Shown here: piece by piece, positions 53,587-61,985 of the stretch
Layout: each line of letters begins with the position of its first letter
How positions within the stretch are numbered: position 1 is the first letter of the stretch
From: a virus
Reading direction: 5' to 3' (one strand)
IMG/VR virus record: IMGVR_UViG_3300025646_000024
Coordinates: 1-64,000 of that record
Length of the DNA stretch: 64,000 nt
Program-made: the position numbers and the translations under genes
Notes under the pieces: generated by a model
Database searches by the model: none
Seen by the model: the letters and a program-made list of their open reading frames with translations, nothing else
What the model was told of the DNA's origin: nothing

Positions 53587-54683
53587 TGAAAAACGTTTAC
53601 TTTTCACATGGAACTTCATCTGAACAGAGACTCTATGAAGATTTAATCATAGAGTCTCTGAAAATATATGGATTTGATGTTTATTATCTTCCAAGAGAAA
53701 TTTCTCAAGATGATAGATTATTTGGAGAAGATCCACTTGCATTGTTTGATGAAAACTACATGATCGAGATGTATGTGTCAAACTATGAGGGTTTCACTGG
53801 AGAAGGAACCCTGTTAACTAGGTTTGGTGTACGAATTGCAGAAGAAGCTACGTTTATTATATCAAAAAGACGTTGGGAAGATTTAATATCATCTTCTAAT
53901 AATTTAATTTCTAGTAAAAGACCTAATGAAGGAGACGTAATTTATTTCCCACTAACAAATCAATTATTTCAAATTAAATTTGTAGAACATAATAAACCAT
54001 TCAGGCAATTAGGACAGATTGCAACTTATCAACTAGTTTGCGAAGTAATGGAAGATTCCAGTGAAAGATTTGAAACTGGAATTGATGAGATTGATAATAT
54101 TAGAAGAGATGAAGGATATTCTATTACGTTTAATTTAACAGAAGGTATAAAACAAATCAATGTTCTTACAAGTGGAACTGGATATACTGCGTCTGGAACT
54201 ACTATTACAATAGGATCTATATATGGTGCATCTGGAGCAACAGCTGCAGCAACAGTCTCCTCGGGAACAATTACTGGAGTAAAAGTTATTGAACCTGGAA
54301 CTGGATATACAACTGTTCCATCAGTTACTATTAATGGTGCTGGAACTGGAGCTACTGCACAAGCAGTGTTAGCTCTCAAAGGAAATTATAAAGTTGGTGA
54401 AATAGTAATTGGTTCTAAAAGTAATGCAAGAGGAAAAGTTATTCGATATGATATTTCAAACAAGGAATTAGAACTTATAGATATAGTAGGAACATTTGTG
54501 GATAATGAACTTCTTGTTGGACAAACAAGTAATGCTCAATGGATCACAAATTCATTTAGTTCTATAGAAAATCAAAATGATGATTTCAATGAAAACAAAT
54601 GGTTTGAAGATCAAGGTAACACACTTGTTGATTGGTCCGAAAGAAATCCATTCGGTGAATATACAAATATGGGAGACTTCTAA
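53586..54683 (+). CDS. 14: Neck protein gp14 with inserted Gly-rich domain
   Basis: 365 residues, about 110 more than T4 gp14 (256). The N-terminal half MKNVYFSHGTSSEQRLYEDL ... FGEDPLALFDENYMIEMYVS and the end EDQGNTLVDWSERNPFGEYT are gp14 sequence. Residues about 185-265 (INVLTSGTGYTASGTTITIG; VIEPGTGYTTVPSVTINGAG) are two Gly-rich beta repeats followed by a KGNYKVGEIVIGS segment, apparently an insertion. It shares these repeats with gp8 and the gp7-like protein. The insert may decorate the neck surface. Confidence 0.92.
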   Translation: MKNVYFSHGTSSEQRLYEDLIIESLKIYGFDVYYLPREISQDDRLFGEDPLALFDENYMIEMYVSNYEGFTGEGTLLTRFGVRIAEEATFIISKRRWEDLISSSNNLISSKRPNEGDVIYFPLTNQLFQIKFVEHNKPFRQLGQIATYQLVCEVMEDSSERFETGIDEIDNIRRDEGYSITFNLTEGIKQINVLTSGTGYTASGTTITIGSIYGASGATAAATVSSGTITGVKVIEPGTGYTTVPSVTINGAGTGATAQAVLALKGNYKVGEIVIGSKSNARGKVIRYDISNKELELIDIVGTFVDNELLVGQTSNAQWITNSFSSIENQNDDFNENKWFEDQGNTLVDWSERNPFGEYTNMGDF

Positions 54684-55480
54684 TGTTAGGCACACATTTT
54701 TATAACGAATCTATTCGCAAAACAATTATTGGTTTTGGAACATTATTTAATAACATTGAATTACAACGAAAAGATAAACTTGGTTCTGTTCAACAAACTA
54801 TTAAAGTTCCATTGGCATATGGTCCAATTGAAAAATTTCTTGCAAGGGTTGAAGCTGAACCAGATTTAGATAAGAGACGACCAACTCAAATTCAATTACC
54901 TAGAATTTCATTTGAAATGAAAGGAATTTCATATGATCCATCTAGGAAACTTGGACCAACTCAGGTTTGCAGGACTCCAAAAGACGGAGAAACTGACATA
55001 ACATATTCTCATTATATGCCAGTTCCATATAATTTAGATTTTGAAGTTGCAATTATTAGTAAGAATAATGATGATGCAGTTCAAATTTTAGAACAGATTC
55101 TACCTTTCTTTCAACCATTTTTTTCAGTCACAATTAATATGGTAAGTGAAACAGATGAGAAAAAAGATATTCCAATCTTATTAAATAATGTTTCTATTCA
55201 AGATGATTATGAAGGAGATTTCAAAGTAAGAAGAACAATTATATATACTTTAACTTTTACAGCAAAATCATATATCTACGGTCCAATTACGACTTCAGAT
55301 GTAATTAAGAAAGTTAATGTTGATATTGGAACTGCAATTAATGCAAATCGTTATATTACCTATAGTGCAACGCCAAAAGCACTTGAAGATTTAAATAATG
55401 ATGGACAGATTAATGCAGATGATGATCTACTAGTTGAACCAGAAGATAATTTTGGATTTAATGAAATTTGGACAGAATAA
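54683..55480 (+). CDS. 15: Tail completion/sheath terminator gp15
   Basis: 265 residues, near T4 gp15 (272). MLGTHFYNESIRKTIIGFGT then LFNNIELQRKDKLGSVQQTI and PLAYGPIEKFLARVEAEPDL plus GPTQVCRTP are diagnostic. gp15 forms the hexameric cap at the end of the contracted or extended sheath and binds the neck. The C-terminus contains an acidic NNDGQINADDDLLVEPED segment. Overlaps gp14 by one base. Confidence 0.93.
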   Translation: MLGTHFYNESIRKTIIGFGTLFNNIELQRKDKLGSVQQTIKVPLAYGPIEKFLARVEAEPDLDKRRPTQIQLPRISFEMKGISYDPSRKLGPTQVCRTPKDGETDITYSHYMPVPYNLDFEVAIISKNNDDAVQILEQILPFFQPFFSVTINMVSETDEKKDIPILLNNVSIQDDYEGDFKVRRTIIYTLTFTAKSYIYGPITTSDVIKKVNVDIGTAINANRYITYSATPKALEDLNNDGQINADDDLLVEPEDNFGFNEIWTE

Positions 55481-55482
55481 TT

Positions 55483-55896
55483 ATGTCATCATACGATAAC
55501 TTAGATGATGTATTCAATATAGTTCCACAAGATTCCGAAAAGGAATTAACTACTGTGGAAGTAGATTCAGATCTAGATCATATTGAAGCAGACTATCAGT
55601 ATAGTAGAAATCAACTATACAAATTAATTCAGAAAGGTCAGCAAGCTATAGATGGTATTATAGATGTAGCCTCAAGTAGTGATCACCCAAGGGCTTATGA
55701 AGTAGCATTTCAAGGGATGAAACATGTCTCTGATATGACTGACAAACTTATTGATCTACAAAAGAAAATGAAAACAATTGAAGGGGATGTTCCACAGAAG
55801 GGACCATCTACTATTAACAATACTATGTTTGTTGGATCTACTGCAGAACTTCAAAAGTTTCTAAAACAATCAAAAATAAATAATATAGAAGAATAG
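55483..55896 (+). CDS. 16: Small terminase subunit gp16
   Basis: The start ATG 55483 is preferred to TTG 55468, which would add five residues over gp15. The 137-residue protein has a coiled-coil/helical core (SDLDHIEADYQYSRNQLYKL then IQKGQQAIDGIIDVASSSDH) and the end QKGPSTINNTMFVGSTAELQ, both characteristic of the T4-type small terminase. It recognises DNA and regulates gp17. A DUF5661-type gene and another gene lie between it and gp17, unlike in T4. Confidence 0.9.
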   Translation: MSSYDNLDDVFNIVPQDSEKELTTVEVDSDLDHIEADYQYSRNQLYKLIQKGQQAIDGIIDVASSSDHPRAYEVAFQGMKHVSDMTDKLIDLQKKMKTIEGDVPQKGPSTINNTMFVGSTAELQKFLKQSKINNIEE

Positions 55897-55906
55897 GAGT
55901 ATTTTA

Positions 55907-56458
55907 ATGTCTGTACTTAAAGTCGTGCAAAATATTGCTGCAGTAGCTTGCACTGGTGGTAATGCTGTTCAATCTGCAGCCGTCATTGTTAAAAGTGGAA
56001 TTTATCGTTTCACTGCTGATACAAGTGACGCAATCCATGTTGCTTGGGGTGGCAATCCAACTGCAGTAGATGGAAATGACTTTCATATTCCAAAAGAGAA
56101 TTCTGAGATTGTGAAGTGTGCAACTCCCAAAAAAGTAAGAATTACTTCAATCACTAAAGGAGCAACAAATACTGTAATGAATATTCCACTTGATACTGGT
56201 ACTCCTGGACATCCTTTTGCAGTTGGTGATTATGTAACTCTCACTGGATCTTCCGTTGCTGCATATAATACTGGAATTGCACACTTAGCAGTTACAGCAG
56301 TTACCGATACTTCAATTACAGTTGCACTAGATTCATCTGAATATGCTGCATTCACTGGAACTGCAACTCTTTCTAATTCAATCAAGTTTTCTGTAAAGCC
56401 TGATGGAAATGGTGCTGCTACAGGACACATCACTGAAGTACAGATTGTAGGTGGATAA
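55907..56458 (+). CDS. Beta-rich virion protein (183 aa)
   Basis: All-beta composition with Gly, Thr and Val: SGIYRFTADTSDAIHVAWGG then FAVGDYVTLTGSSVAAYNT and TVTDTSITVALDSSEYAAFT (approximate). Looks like a jelly-roll or Ig-like head-decoration or fibre protein. It lies between the terminase subunits, a place where T4-like cyanophages often carry extra virion genes. Ends on the first base of the next gene's ATG region (TAATG). Confidence 0.6.
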   Translation: MSVLKVVQNIAAVACTGGNAVQSAAVIVKSGIYRFTADTSDAIHVAWGGNPTAVDGNDFHIPKENSEIVKCATPKKVRITSITKGATNTVMNIPLDTGTPGHPFAVGDYVTLTGSSVAAYNTGIAHLAVTAVTDTSITVALDSSEYAAFTGTATLSNSIKFSVKPDGNGAATGHITEVQIVGG

Positions 56459-57513
56459 TGGCACAAAAAAGAGTTCCTACTGAAAAAGAGATTGCCAAAA
56501 AACATGGCGTATCTGTAGATTATGTTACACGACAAGCTGAGATAGGCTCTACAGTAGAAAGAGAGCATGTCACCAAGCATGACGAAGCCTACAATATTGC
56601 ACTTCAGCATATAGCAGAATTTCCAGATTACTACAAGCATTTACTCAAAATGGAAAAGAAACTCAAGGGAGAATGGAAAAATGGAAAAAAAGCCGTTAAA
56701 GAAGAAAAAGAAGAGACTCGTTATTGCCATCTTTGCGAAAAGCCAGAAAAAAAATCTGAATGTTCTTATGGACCTAGTGCATGGGAAATGAACACTAGTC
56801 TTTTGAACATGCAAGAAGATCATAAAGAAATTGCATCTGGAAAGATGAAAGATCATGAAGGTTACATGGCAAAACTTGAATTGGATCAAATGGAAAGATC
56901 TATTGCCATGCTTCGCAAAGTTATTCGCAAATCAAATCAACAACTTCCAGCTTGGGTGCAATCTAAAATTACCAGAGCTGCTGATTTTGTAGATACTGCT
57001 GCAGAATATCTTTCATCTGATGAAAAATTAAGTGAACAAAAATCATTTTCACAGTTTGTGAGAGAGGCTAGTTTTGAAATTGATCCCGAACATAATAGAT
57101 TCAAAAAACAAAAAAAGATTAGAGATCTTGCAGTTAGAACCAACAATCGTGGAGAAAGGACAGCTGCAGAAAGAAAAATAACAGGACCAGCTTATCAAAA
57201 ACCAAAACCACAAAAAACTGTGTATATTCAACGAAGCGGTCAATTAAATACTGAGGGGGCTGCATGGCAACGTAAAGAAGGTAAAAATCCCACAGGAGGA
57301 CTAAATGCTGCAGGTAGAGCTTCTGCTAAAAAACAAGGAATGAATTTGAAACCTCCAGTTACTAAACCACCTTCAGAATTAAATCCAGATTCAGAAGCAG
57401 CTAAAAGAAGAAATTCATTCTGTGCAAGAATGGGAGGAAATCCTGGACCAATGAAAGACGAAAAAGGTAGACCAACAAGAAAAGCATTAGCTTTGCGTAA
57501 ATGGAATTGTTAA
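56458..57513 (+). CDS. DUF5661/DUF6321 protein with internal capsid-targeting motif (351 aa)
   Basis: Residues 8-65 (EKEIAKKHGVSVDYVTRQAE ... EHVTKHDEAYNIALQHIAEFP) match DUF5661. Residues 89-102 hold CHLC...C, a possible zinc site. Residues 163-185 read LPAWVQSKITRAADFVDTAA, and 196-204 are SFSQFVREA, a capsid-targeting/gp21-cleavage-like motif. Residues 266-351 (EGAAWQRKEGKNPTGGLNAA ... FCARMGGNPGPMKDEKGRPT) match DUF6321. Cutting at V-R-E|A would separate two halves. The position between gp16 and gp17 and the motif suggest a packaged internal protein. Function unknown. Confidence 0.7.
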   Translation: MAQKRVPTEKEIAKKHGVSVDYVTRQAEIGSTVEREHVTKHDEAYNIALQHIAEFPDYYKHLLKMEKKLKGEWKNGKKAVKEEKEETRYCHLCEKPEKKSECSYGPSAWEMNTSLLNMQEDHKEIASGKMKDHEGYMAKLELDQMERSIAMLRKVIRKSNQQLPAWVQSKITRAADFVDTAAEYLSSDEKLSEQKSFSQFVREASFEIDPEHNRFKKQKKIRDLAVRTNNRGERTAAERKITGPAYQKPKPQKTVYIQRSGQLNTEGAAWQRKEGKNPTGGLNAAGRASAKKQGMNLKPPVTKPPSELNPDSEAAKRRNSFCARMGGNPGPMKDEKGRPTRKALALRKWNC

Positions 57514-57528
57514 TTTAAATTAAACATT

Positions 57529-59205
57529 ATGAGTGAAAGATCTAGTTATAAAGGTAATCCTAATTTAAAACCTTCTAACGTACAAATACAATTTACTTCT
57601 GAGCAATTAGAAGAGTATTTAAAGTGTCAAGAAGATCCAATTTATTTTGCGAAAAAATATATTAAAATTGTTTCTCTTGATGAAGGTCTAGTGCCTTTTA
57701 AGATGTGGGACTTCCAGGAAAAGTTGATTGATAATTTTCACAAGCATAGATTCAATATTGCAAAGCTTCCTAGGCAAACTGGTAAGTCAACAACTGTTGT
57801 CTCTTACCTACTTCATTATGCTCTTTTTAATCCCAACGTAAAAATAGCGATTCTTGCAAACAAAGCGGAGACCTCAAGGGAACTTCTATCCAGATTGCAG
57901 TTATCATACGAAAACCTACCTAAATGGCTACAGCAGGGAGTGGGTTCTTGGAACCGTGGCTCGCTTGAACTAGAAAACGGATCGAAGATTATTGCAGCAT
58001 CTACTTCCTCATCTGCAGTCCGAGGTAACTCTTTTAACATCATCTTCCTTGACGAGTTTGCGTTCATTCCAAACCATATTGCAGAACAGTTCTTCAGTTC
58101 TGTATACCCAACTATTTCGTCTGGTAAGACAACCAAAGTTATTATCATTTCCACTCCAAATGGAATGAACATGTTCTACAAGTTCTGGCATGATGCAGAA
58201 CGAGGAAAGAACAGTTATACCCCACTTGAAGTTAACTGGTGGGATGTTCCAGGTAGAGACCAAAAGTGGAAAGAAGAAACTATTGCAAACACTTCTCAGA
58301 GGCAGTTTGAGCAGGAGTTTGAATGCACATTCTTAGGATCTGTTGATACTCTCATCAATCCAAATAAATTACGTTCAATGGTTTATGAGGACCCACTAAA
58401 ACGAAGTGGGGGACTAGATATCTATGAAGAGGTTATTGAAGGCCATGATTATGTAATGACTGTTGATGTTGCACGAGGAGTTGGAAATGATTACTCTGCA
58501 TTTGCTGTTGTAGATGTTACTACAATTCCATATAAATTAGTAGCAAAATATAAAAATAACGAAATTAAACCAATTCTGTTCCCTAATATTATTGATACAG
58601 TAGGACGTAATTATAATAACGCCAACGTATTAGTAGAAGTTAATGATATTGGTGGACAGGTAGCTGACATTCTTCAGTTTGATTTAGAGTATGACAACTT
58701 GCTCATGTGTGCAATGAAAGGTCGTGCAGGTCAGATTGTAGGCACTGGATTTTCAAATAAAGCACAGCTAGGTGTAAAAATGACCAAAGCTGTGAAAAAA
58801 TATGGTTGTGCTAATTTAAAAGCATTGATTGAAGATGATAAGTTATTAGTTCCAGACTATGATATTATTAGTGAATTGACAACGTTTATCCAAAAAAGTG
58901 ATACCTTCAATGCAGAAGAAGGTTGCAATGATGACCTTGCGATGTGCCTTGTAATTTTCTCTTGGTTATCCACTCAACCTTACTTTAGGGAGCTTACTTC
59001 AAATGACGTTAGGAAAAGAATTTTTGAAGATCAAAGAGAGGCTATCGAGCAGGATATGGCTCCATTTGGTTTTATATTGGATGGCTTGACTGATGATGAG
59101 ACTACATTTGTAGATACTAAAGGAGACTATTGGGTGTCTGCAACAGATAGCAAATGGAATGTTGATGAATATGGTGACATGGCGTACATGTGGGAGTATA
59201 AGTGA
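57529..59205 (+). CDS. 17: Large terminase subunit gp17
   Basis: 558 residues (T4 gp17: 610). ATPase: Walker A LPRQTGKST (about residues 80-88) and Walker B IIFLDEFAF with D175-E176, followed by the coupling motif STPNG. Nuclease: DVARGVGNDYSAF with D313 first, then VEVNDIG and NDDLAMCLV as the later metal-binding residues. The protein translocates and cuts concatemeric DNA at the portal. The order gp17-gp18-gp19-gp20 downstream is as in T4. Confidence 0.96.
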   Translation: MSERSSYKGNPNLKPSNVQIQFTSEQLEEYLKCQEDPIYFAKKYIKIVSLDEGLVPFKMWDFQEKLIDNFHKHRFNIAKLPRQTGKSTTVVSYLLHYALFNPNVKIAILANKAETSRELLSRLQLSYENLPKWLQQGVGSWNRGSLELENGSKIIAASTSSSAVRGNSFNIIFLDEFAFIPNHIAEQFFSSVYPTISSGKTTKVIIISTPNGMNMFYKFWHDAERGKNSYTPLEVNWWDVPGRDQKWKEETIANTSQRQFEQEFECTFLGSVDTLINPNKLRSMVYEDPLKRSGGLDIYEEVIEGHDYVMTVDVARGVGNDYSAFAVVDVTTIPYKLVAKYKNNEIKPILFPNIIDTVGRNYNNANVLVEVNDIGGQVADILQFDLEYDNLLMCAMKGRAGQIVGTGFSNKAQLGVKMTKAVKKYGCANLKALIEDDKLLVPDYDIISELTTFIQKSDTFNAEEGCNDDLAMCLVIFSWLSTQPYFRELTSNDVRKRIFEDQREAIEQDMAPFGFILDGLTDDETTFVDTKGDYWVSATDSKWNVDEYGDMAYMWEYK

Positions 59206-59219
59206 CCTCAAAATATAAA

Positions 59220-59227
59220 GATAAATA
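59220..59227 (+). promoter_or_regulatory. Late-promoter-like GATAAATA
   Basis: GATAAATAAATAG about 40 bp before gp18; one base from consensus. Confidence 0.5.
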
Positions 59228-59266
59228 AATAGTTTTGAGAAAAAAAATCTCATAGAGGTAATAAAC

Positions 59267-61282
59267 ATGGCGTTTGCTTCACCTGGAGTATCTATCAAGG
59301 AAGTTGACTTAACTCCTACAATTAATGTATCTGACCAAAATATTGGAGCAGTTGTAATTGCTGCCGAAACTGGTCCTGTAGATACTGTAACTTTTGTTAC
59401 TAGTGAAAAGGAATTAGTAGACACATTTGGTAAACCAAATGATAATAACTACGAGTCTTGGTTTGCTGCATCAACTATCATTCAGTACGGTGGTATTGCA
59501 GCTGTAGTTAGACCAACAAGTTCAAACATTGTACTAAACTCTTCATCTGATGCTGGATTAGCTAGCTTCATCATCAAGAGCAAGTTTGATTTTGATAACT
59601 ACAGTGGAACCGCATTCAAATTTGCTGGCAGAAGTGCAGGTTCACTATTCAATTCAATTAAAGTAGTTGCAGTTGATCATGGTGCAGATCAAGTAATCAC
59701 TTATACTGGAGCAGATCCTTCAGTAGTTGCTGGAGATGCAATTAGAATTCTAAATGGCGGAACTCTACTTGGCACTGGATGGATCTATAAAGTAGACCCC
59801 ACTGCAAATACACTCCACATTATTCTAAATGATAGTACTAAGAGAATTCCATCCACTGGAACTGCTACATATAGCATCACAGATAATGCTGGAACTCCTG
59901 TAGTTCTAGTTGCAGCTGGAGAAATTGGATCAGTAAATAATACTTACTACGATACTCTTGAGTATGCATCTGGATTAAAGTGGAGAGATGTAGCACCTCA
60001 GCCAGGAACATCTGCGTCAGTAGCCGCTAAAGGCGGCAAGTTTGATGAAATGCACATCCTTGTTATTGATGAAGATGGTAATATTTCTGGCACTCCAAAT
60101 ACAATTCTAGAAAAATATCTATTTGTTTCAAAAGCAAAGGATGCAAGCACTCTAGATGGATCACTAGTGTATTTCTATAGCGCAATCGCAGAAAGATCCA
60201 AGTACATCTTCCCAGGATATTCAACTGAATTAGATTTTATTAGCACTTCAAAAATTACACTAGAAGGAGTAACTAATACATCTATTGGAGAAACAAATAG
60301 TGCAAATAAGGTCTTTTCTCCAATTTTAAACGCAGGCTCTTCAGTTCTAGGTTTCAGTCTAACAGGTGGTACTGACTATGACTTTACTAATGATGCTTCT
60401 GACATCGCAGCAGCAGTAACTAATGGATATGAGCTTCTCAGAGATTCTGAAACATTCAATGACGTAGATTTTCTAATCCCAGGTAGCATCAACCTTGATA
60501 GAGCAGCTAAGCTAATTGACATCGCAGAATCAAGAAGAGATTGTGTAGCAGTAATTTCTCCAAGAAGATCTGATGTAATTAACAGCTCAACCAGTGATGT
60601 TAAAACTGAAAACATTGTAGATTTCTTCAGTGGAATTGCAAGTAGCTCATTTGCAATGTTCGACTCTGGATATAAGTACATCTATGATAAGTTTAATGAC
60701 ACATATCGCTACGTACCTTGTGCTGCTGACGTTGCAGGTCTTTGCATTAATACTACTATTAATTCAGAAACTTGGTTCTCACCAGCAGGTTATAACAGAG
60801 GCAATCTAAGAAACGCAACCAAACTTGCATATTCACCAAAACAATCAGAAAGAGACAGACTCTATACAAATAGAATCAACCCAATTGTTTCCTTCCCAGG
60901 TCAAGGCATTGTTCTCTTTGGAGATAAGACTGCACTATCTTCTCCTAGTGCTTTCAATAGAATTAATGTTCGCAGACTGTTTATTGAAATTGAAAAGAAC
61001 ATTGCAAGATTCTCTAAATTCCAGCTATTTGAAATTAATGATGAAGTAACCAGAAGTTCATTCAAAGCTGCAGTAGAGCCTTACCTCAGAGGGGTTCAAG
61101 GTAGAAGAGGAATTTATGATTTCCTTGTTGTATGTGACGAAACTAATAATACTTCTGATGTCATTGATAGAAATGAATTTAATGCTGAGATTTATGTTAA
61201 ACCTGCGAGAAGCATTAACTTTATTACCATTACCTTTACTGCTACAAGAACTGGTATTTCCTTTGGCGAACTAACTCAGTAA
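59267..61282 (+). CDS. 18: Tail sheath protein gp18
   Basis: 671 residues (T4 gp18: 659). MAFASPGVSIKEVDLTPTIN then GAVVIAAETGPVDTVTFVTS is the sheath N-terminal pattern. The C-terminal region KLAYSPKQSERDRLYTNRIN, VLFGDKTALSSPSAFNRINV and RRLFIEIEKNIARFSKFQL is the conserved core domain of contractile sheaths. It polymerises around the gp19 tube and contracts during infection. Good ribosome-binding site AGAGGTAATA upstream. Confidence 0.96.
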   Translation: MAFASPGVSIKEVDLTPTINVSDQNIGAVVIAAETGPVDTVTFVTSEKELVDTFGKPNDNNYESWFAASTIIQYGGIAAVVRPTSSNIVLNSSSDAGLASFIIKSKFDFDNYSGTAFKFAGRSAGSLFNSIKVVAVDHGADQVITYTGADPSVVAGDAIRILNGGTLLGTGWIYKVDPTANTLHIILNDSTKRIPSTGTATYSITDNAGTPVVLVAAGEIGSVNNTYYDTLEYASGLKWRDVAPQPGTSASVAAKGGKFDEMHILVIDEDGNISGTPNTILEKYLFVSKAKDASTLDGSLVYFYSAIAERSKYIFPGYSTELDFISTSKITLEGVTNTSIGETNSANKVFSPILNAGSSVLGFSLTGGTDYDFTNDASDIAAAVTNGYELLRDSETFNDVDFLIPGSINLDRAAKLIDIAESRRDCVAVISPRRSDVINSSTSDVKTENIVDFFSGIASSSFAMFDSGYKYIYDKFNDTYRYVPCAADVAGLCINTTINSETWFSPAGYNRGNLRNATKLAYSPKQSERDRLYTNRINPIVSFPGQGIVLFGDKTALSSPSAFNRINVRRLFIEIEKNIARFSKFQLFEINDEVTRSSFKAAVEPYLRGVQGRRGIYDFLVVCDETNNTSDVIDRNEFNAEIYVKPARSINFITITFTATRTGISFGELTQ

Positions 61283-61314
61283 TTAATTTTTTGTAAACCA
61301 TCTAGGAGAACACA

Positions 61315-61950
61315 ATGGCTAAGAGTATCTCAGATTTCAAATCATATTTAAAAAAAGGTGGGGCAAGACCTAACCTATTCCTCGTTAGATTAAATTTTCC
61401 ATCACAACTTAACCAAGTTTTAGATATTGAATCCCGTGGTGGATCTTCAGCTGGAAATTTAACTACTCAAGCTGAATTTTTAGTAAAAACAGCTCAAATT
61501 CCAGCATCAAACATTGGAACTATTGAAGTTCCATATCGTGGAAGAATGCTTAAAGTTGCTGGAGATAGAACTTTTGAACCATGGTCAGTAACAGTTGTAA
61601 ATGATGGCAATTTTGAAATTCGTAAAGCATTTGAAACTTGGTCAAGAGGAATTAATGCACTAACTGAAAACGTATCTCAGTTAGGTTATGGTGCAGATGG
61701 TGGAGCATCTTATTGTGTAGACATGACTGTATTCCAACTCAGCAGAGATGGACAAGCTCCAAGTAGAACACCAGACAGCAATAATTCTGGAACAGATGGA
61801 ATGGAAACCATTCGTGCATATAAGTTTTATGACGCATGGCCTTCAGCAATTTCTTCAATTGATCTTTCTTTTGAAGCAAATGACCAAATTGAAGAGTTTA
61901 CTGTAGAATTTCAGTACAACTTCTTTGAAGTTACCAAGGATAAAGTTTGA
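61315..61950 (+). CDS. 19: Tail tube protein gp19
   Basis: 211 residues, somewhat longer than T4 gp19 (163). Segments SISDFKSYLKKGGARPNLFL then VRLNFPSQLNQ and IPASNIGTIEVPYRGRMLKV with TFEPWSVTVVNDGNFEIRKA are the tube-protein signature. The insertion with SRDGQAPSRTPDSNNSGTDG lies near the C-terminal third. Forms the hexameric ring stack of the inner tube. The ribosome-binding site AGGAGAAC is strong. Confidence 0.95.
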   Translation: MAKSISDFKSYLKKGGARPNLFLVRLNFPSQLNQVLDIESRGGSSAGNLTTQAEFLVKTAQIPASNIGTIEVPYRGRMLKVAGDRTFEPWSVTVVNDGNFEIRKAFETWSRGINALTENVSQLGYGADGGASYCVDMTVFQLSRDGQAPSRTPDSNNSGTDGMETIRAYKFYDAWPSAISSIDLSFEANDQIEEFTVEFQYNFFEVTKDKV

Positions 61951-61951
61951 T

Positions 61952-61959
61952 ACTAAATA
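61952..61959 (+). promoter_or_regulatory. Late-promoter-like ACTAAATA
   Basis: ACTAAATAC immediately after the gp19 stop, about 27 bp before gp20; the same variant as at 19246. Confidence 0.45.
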
Positions 61960-61985
61960 CTATATAAAGAGTTTTTAGGATTATT

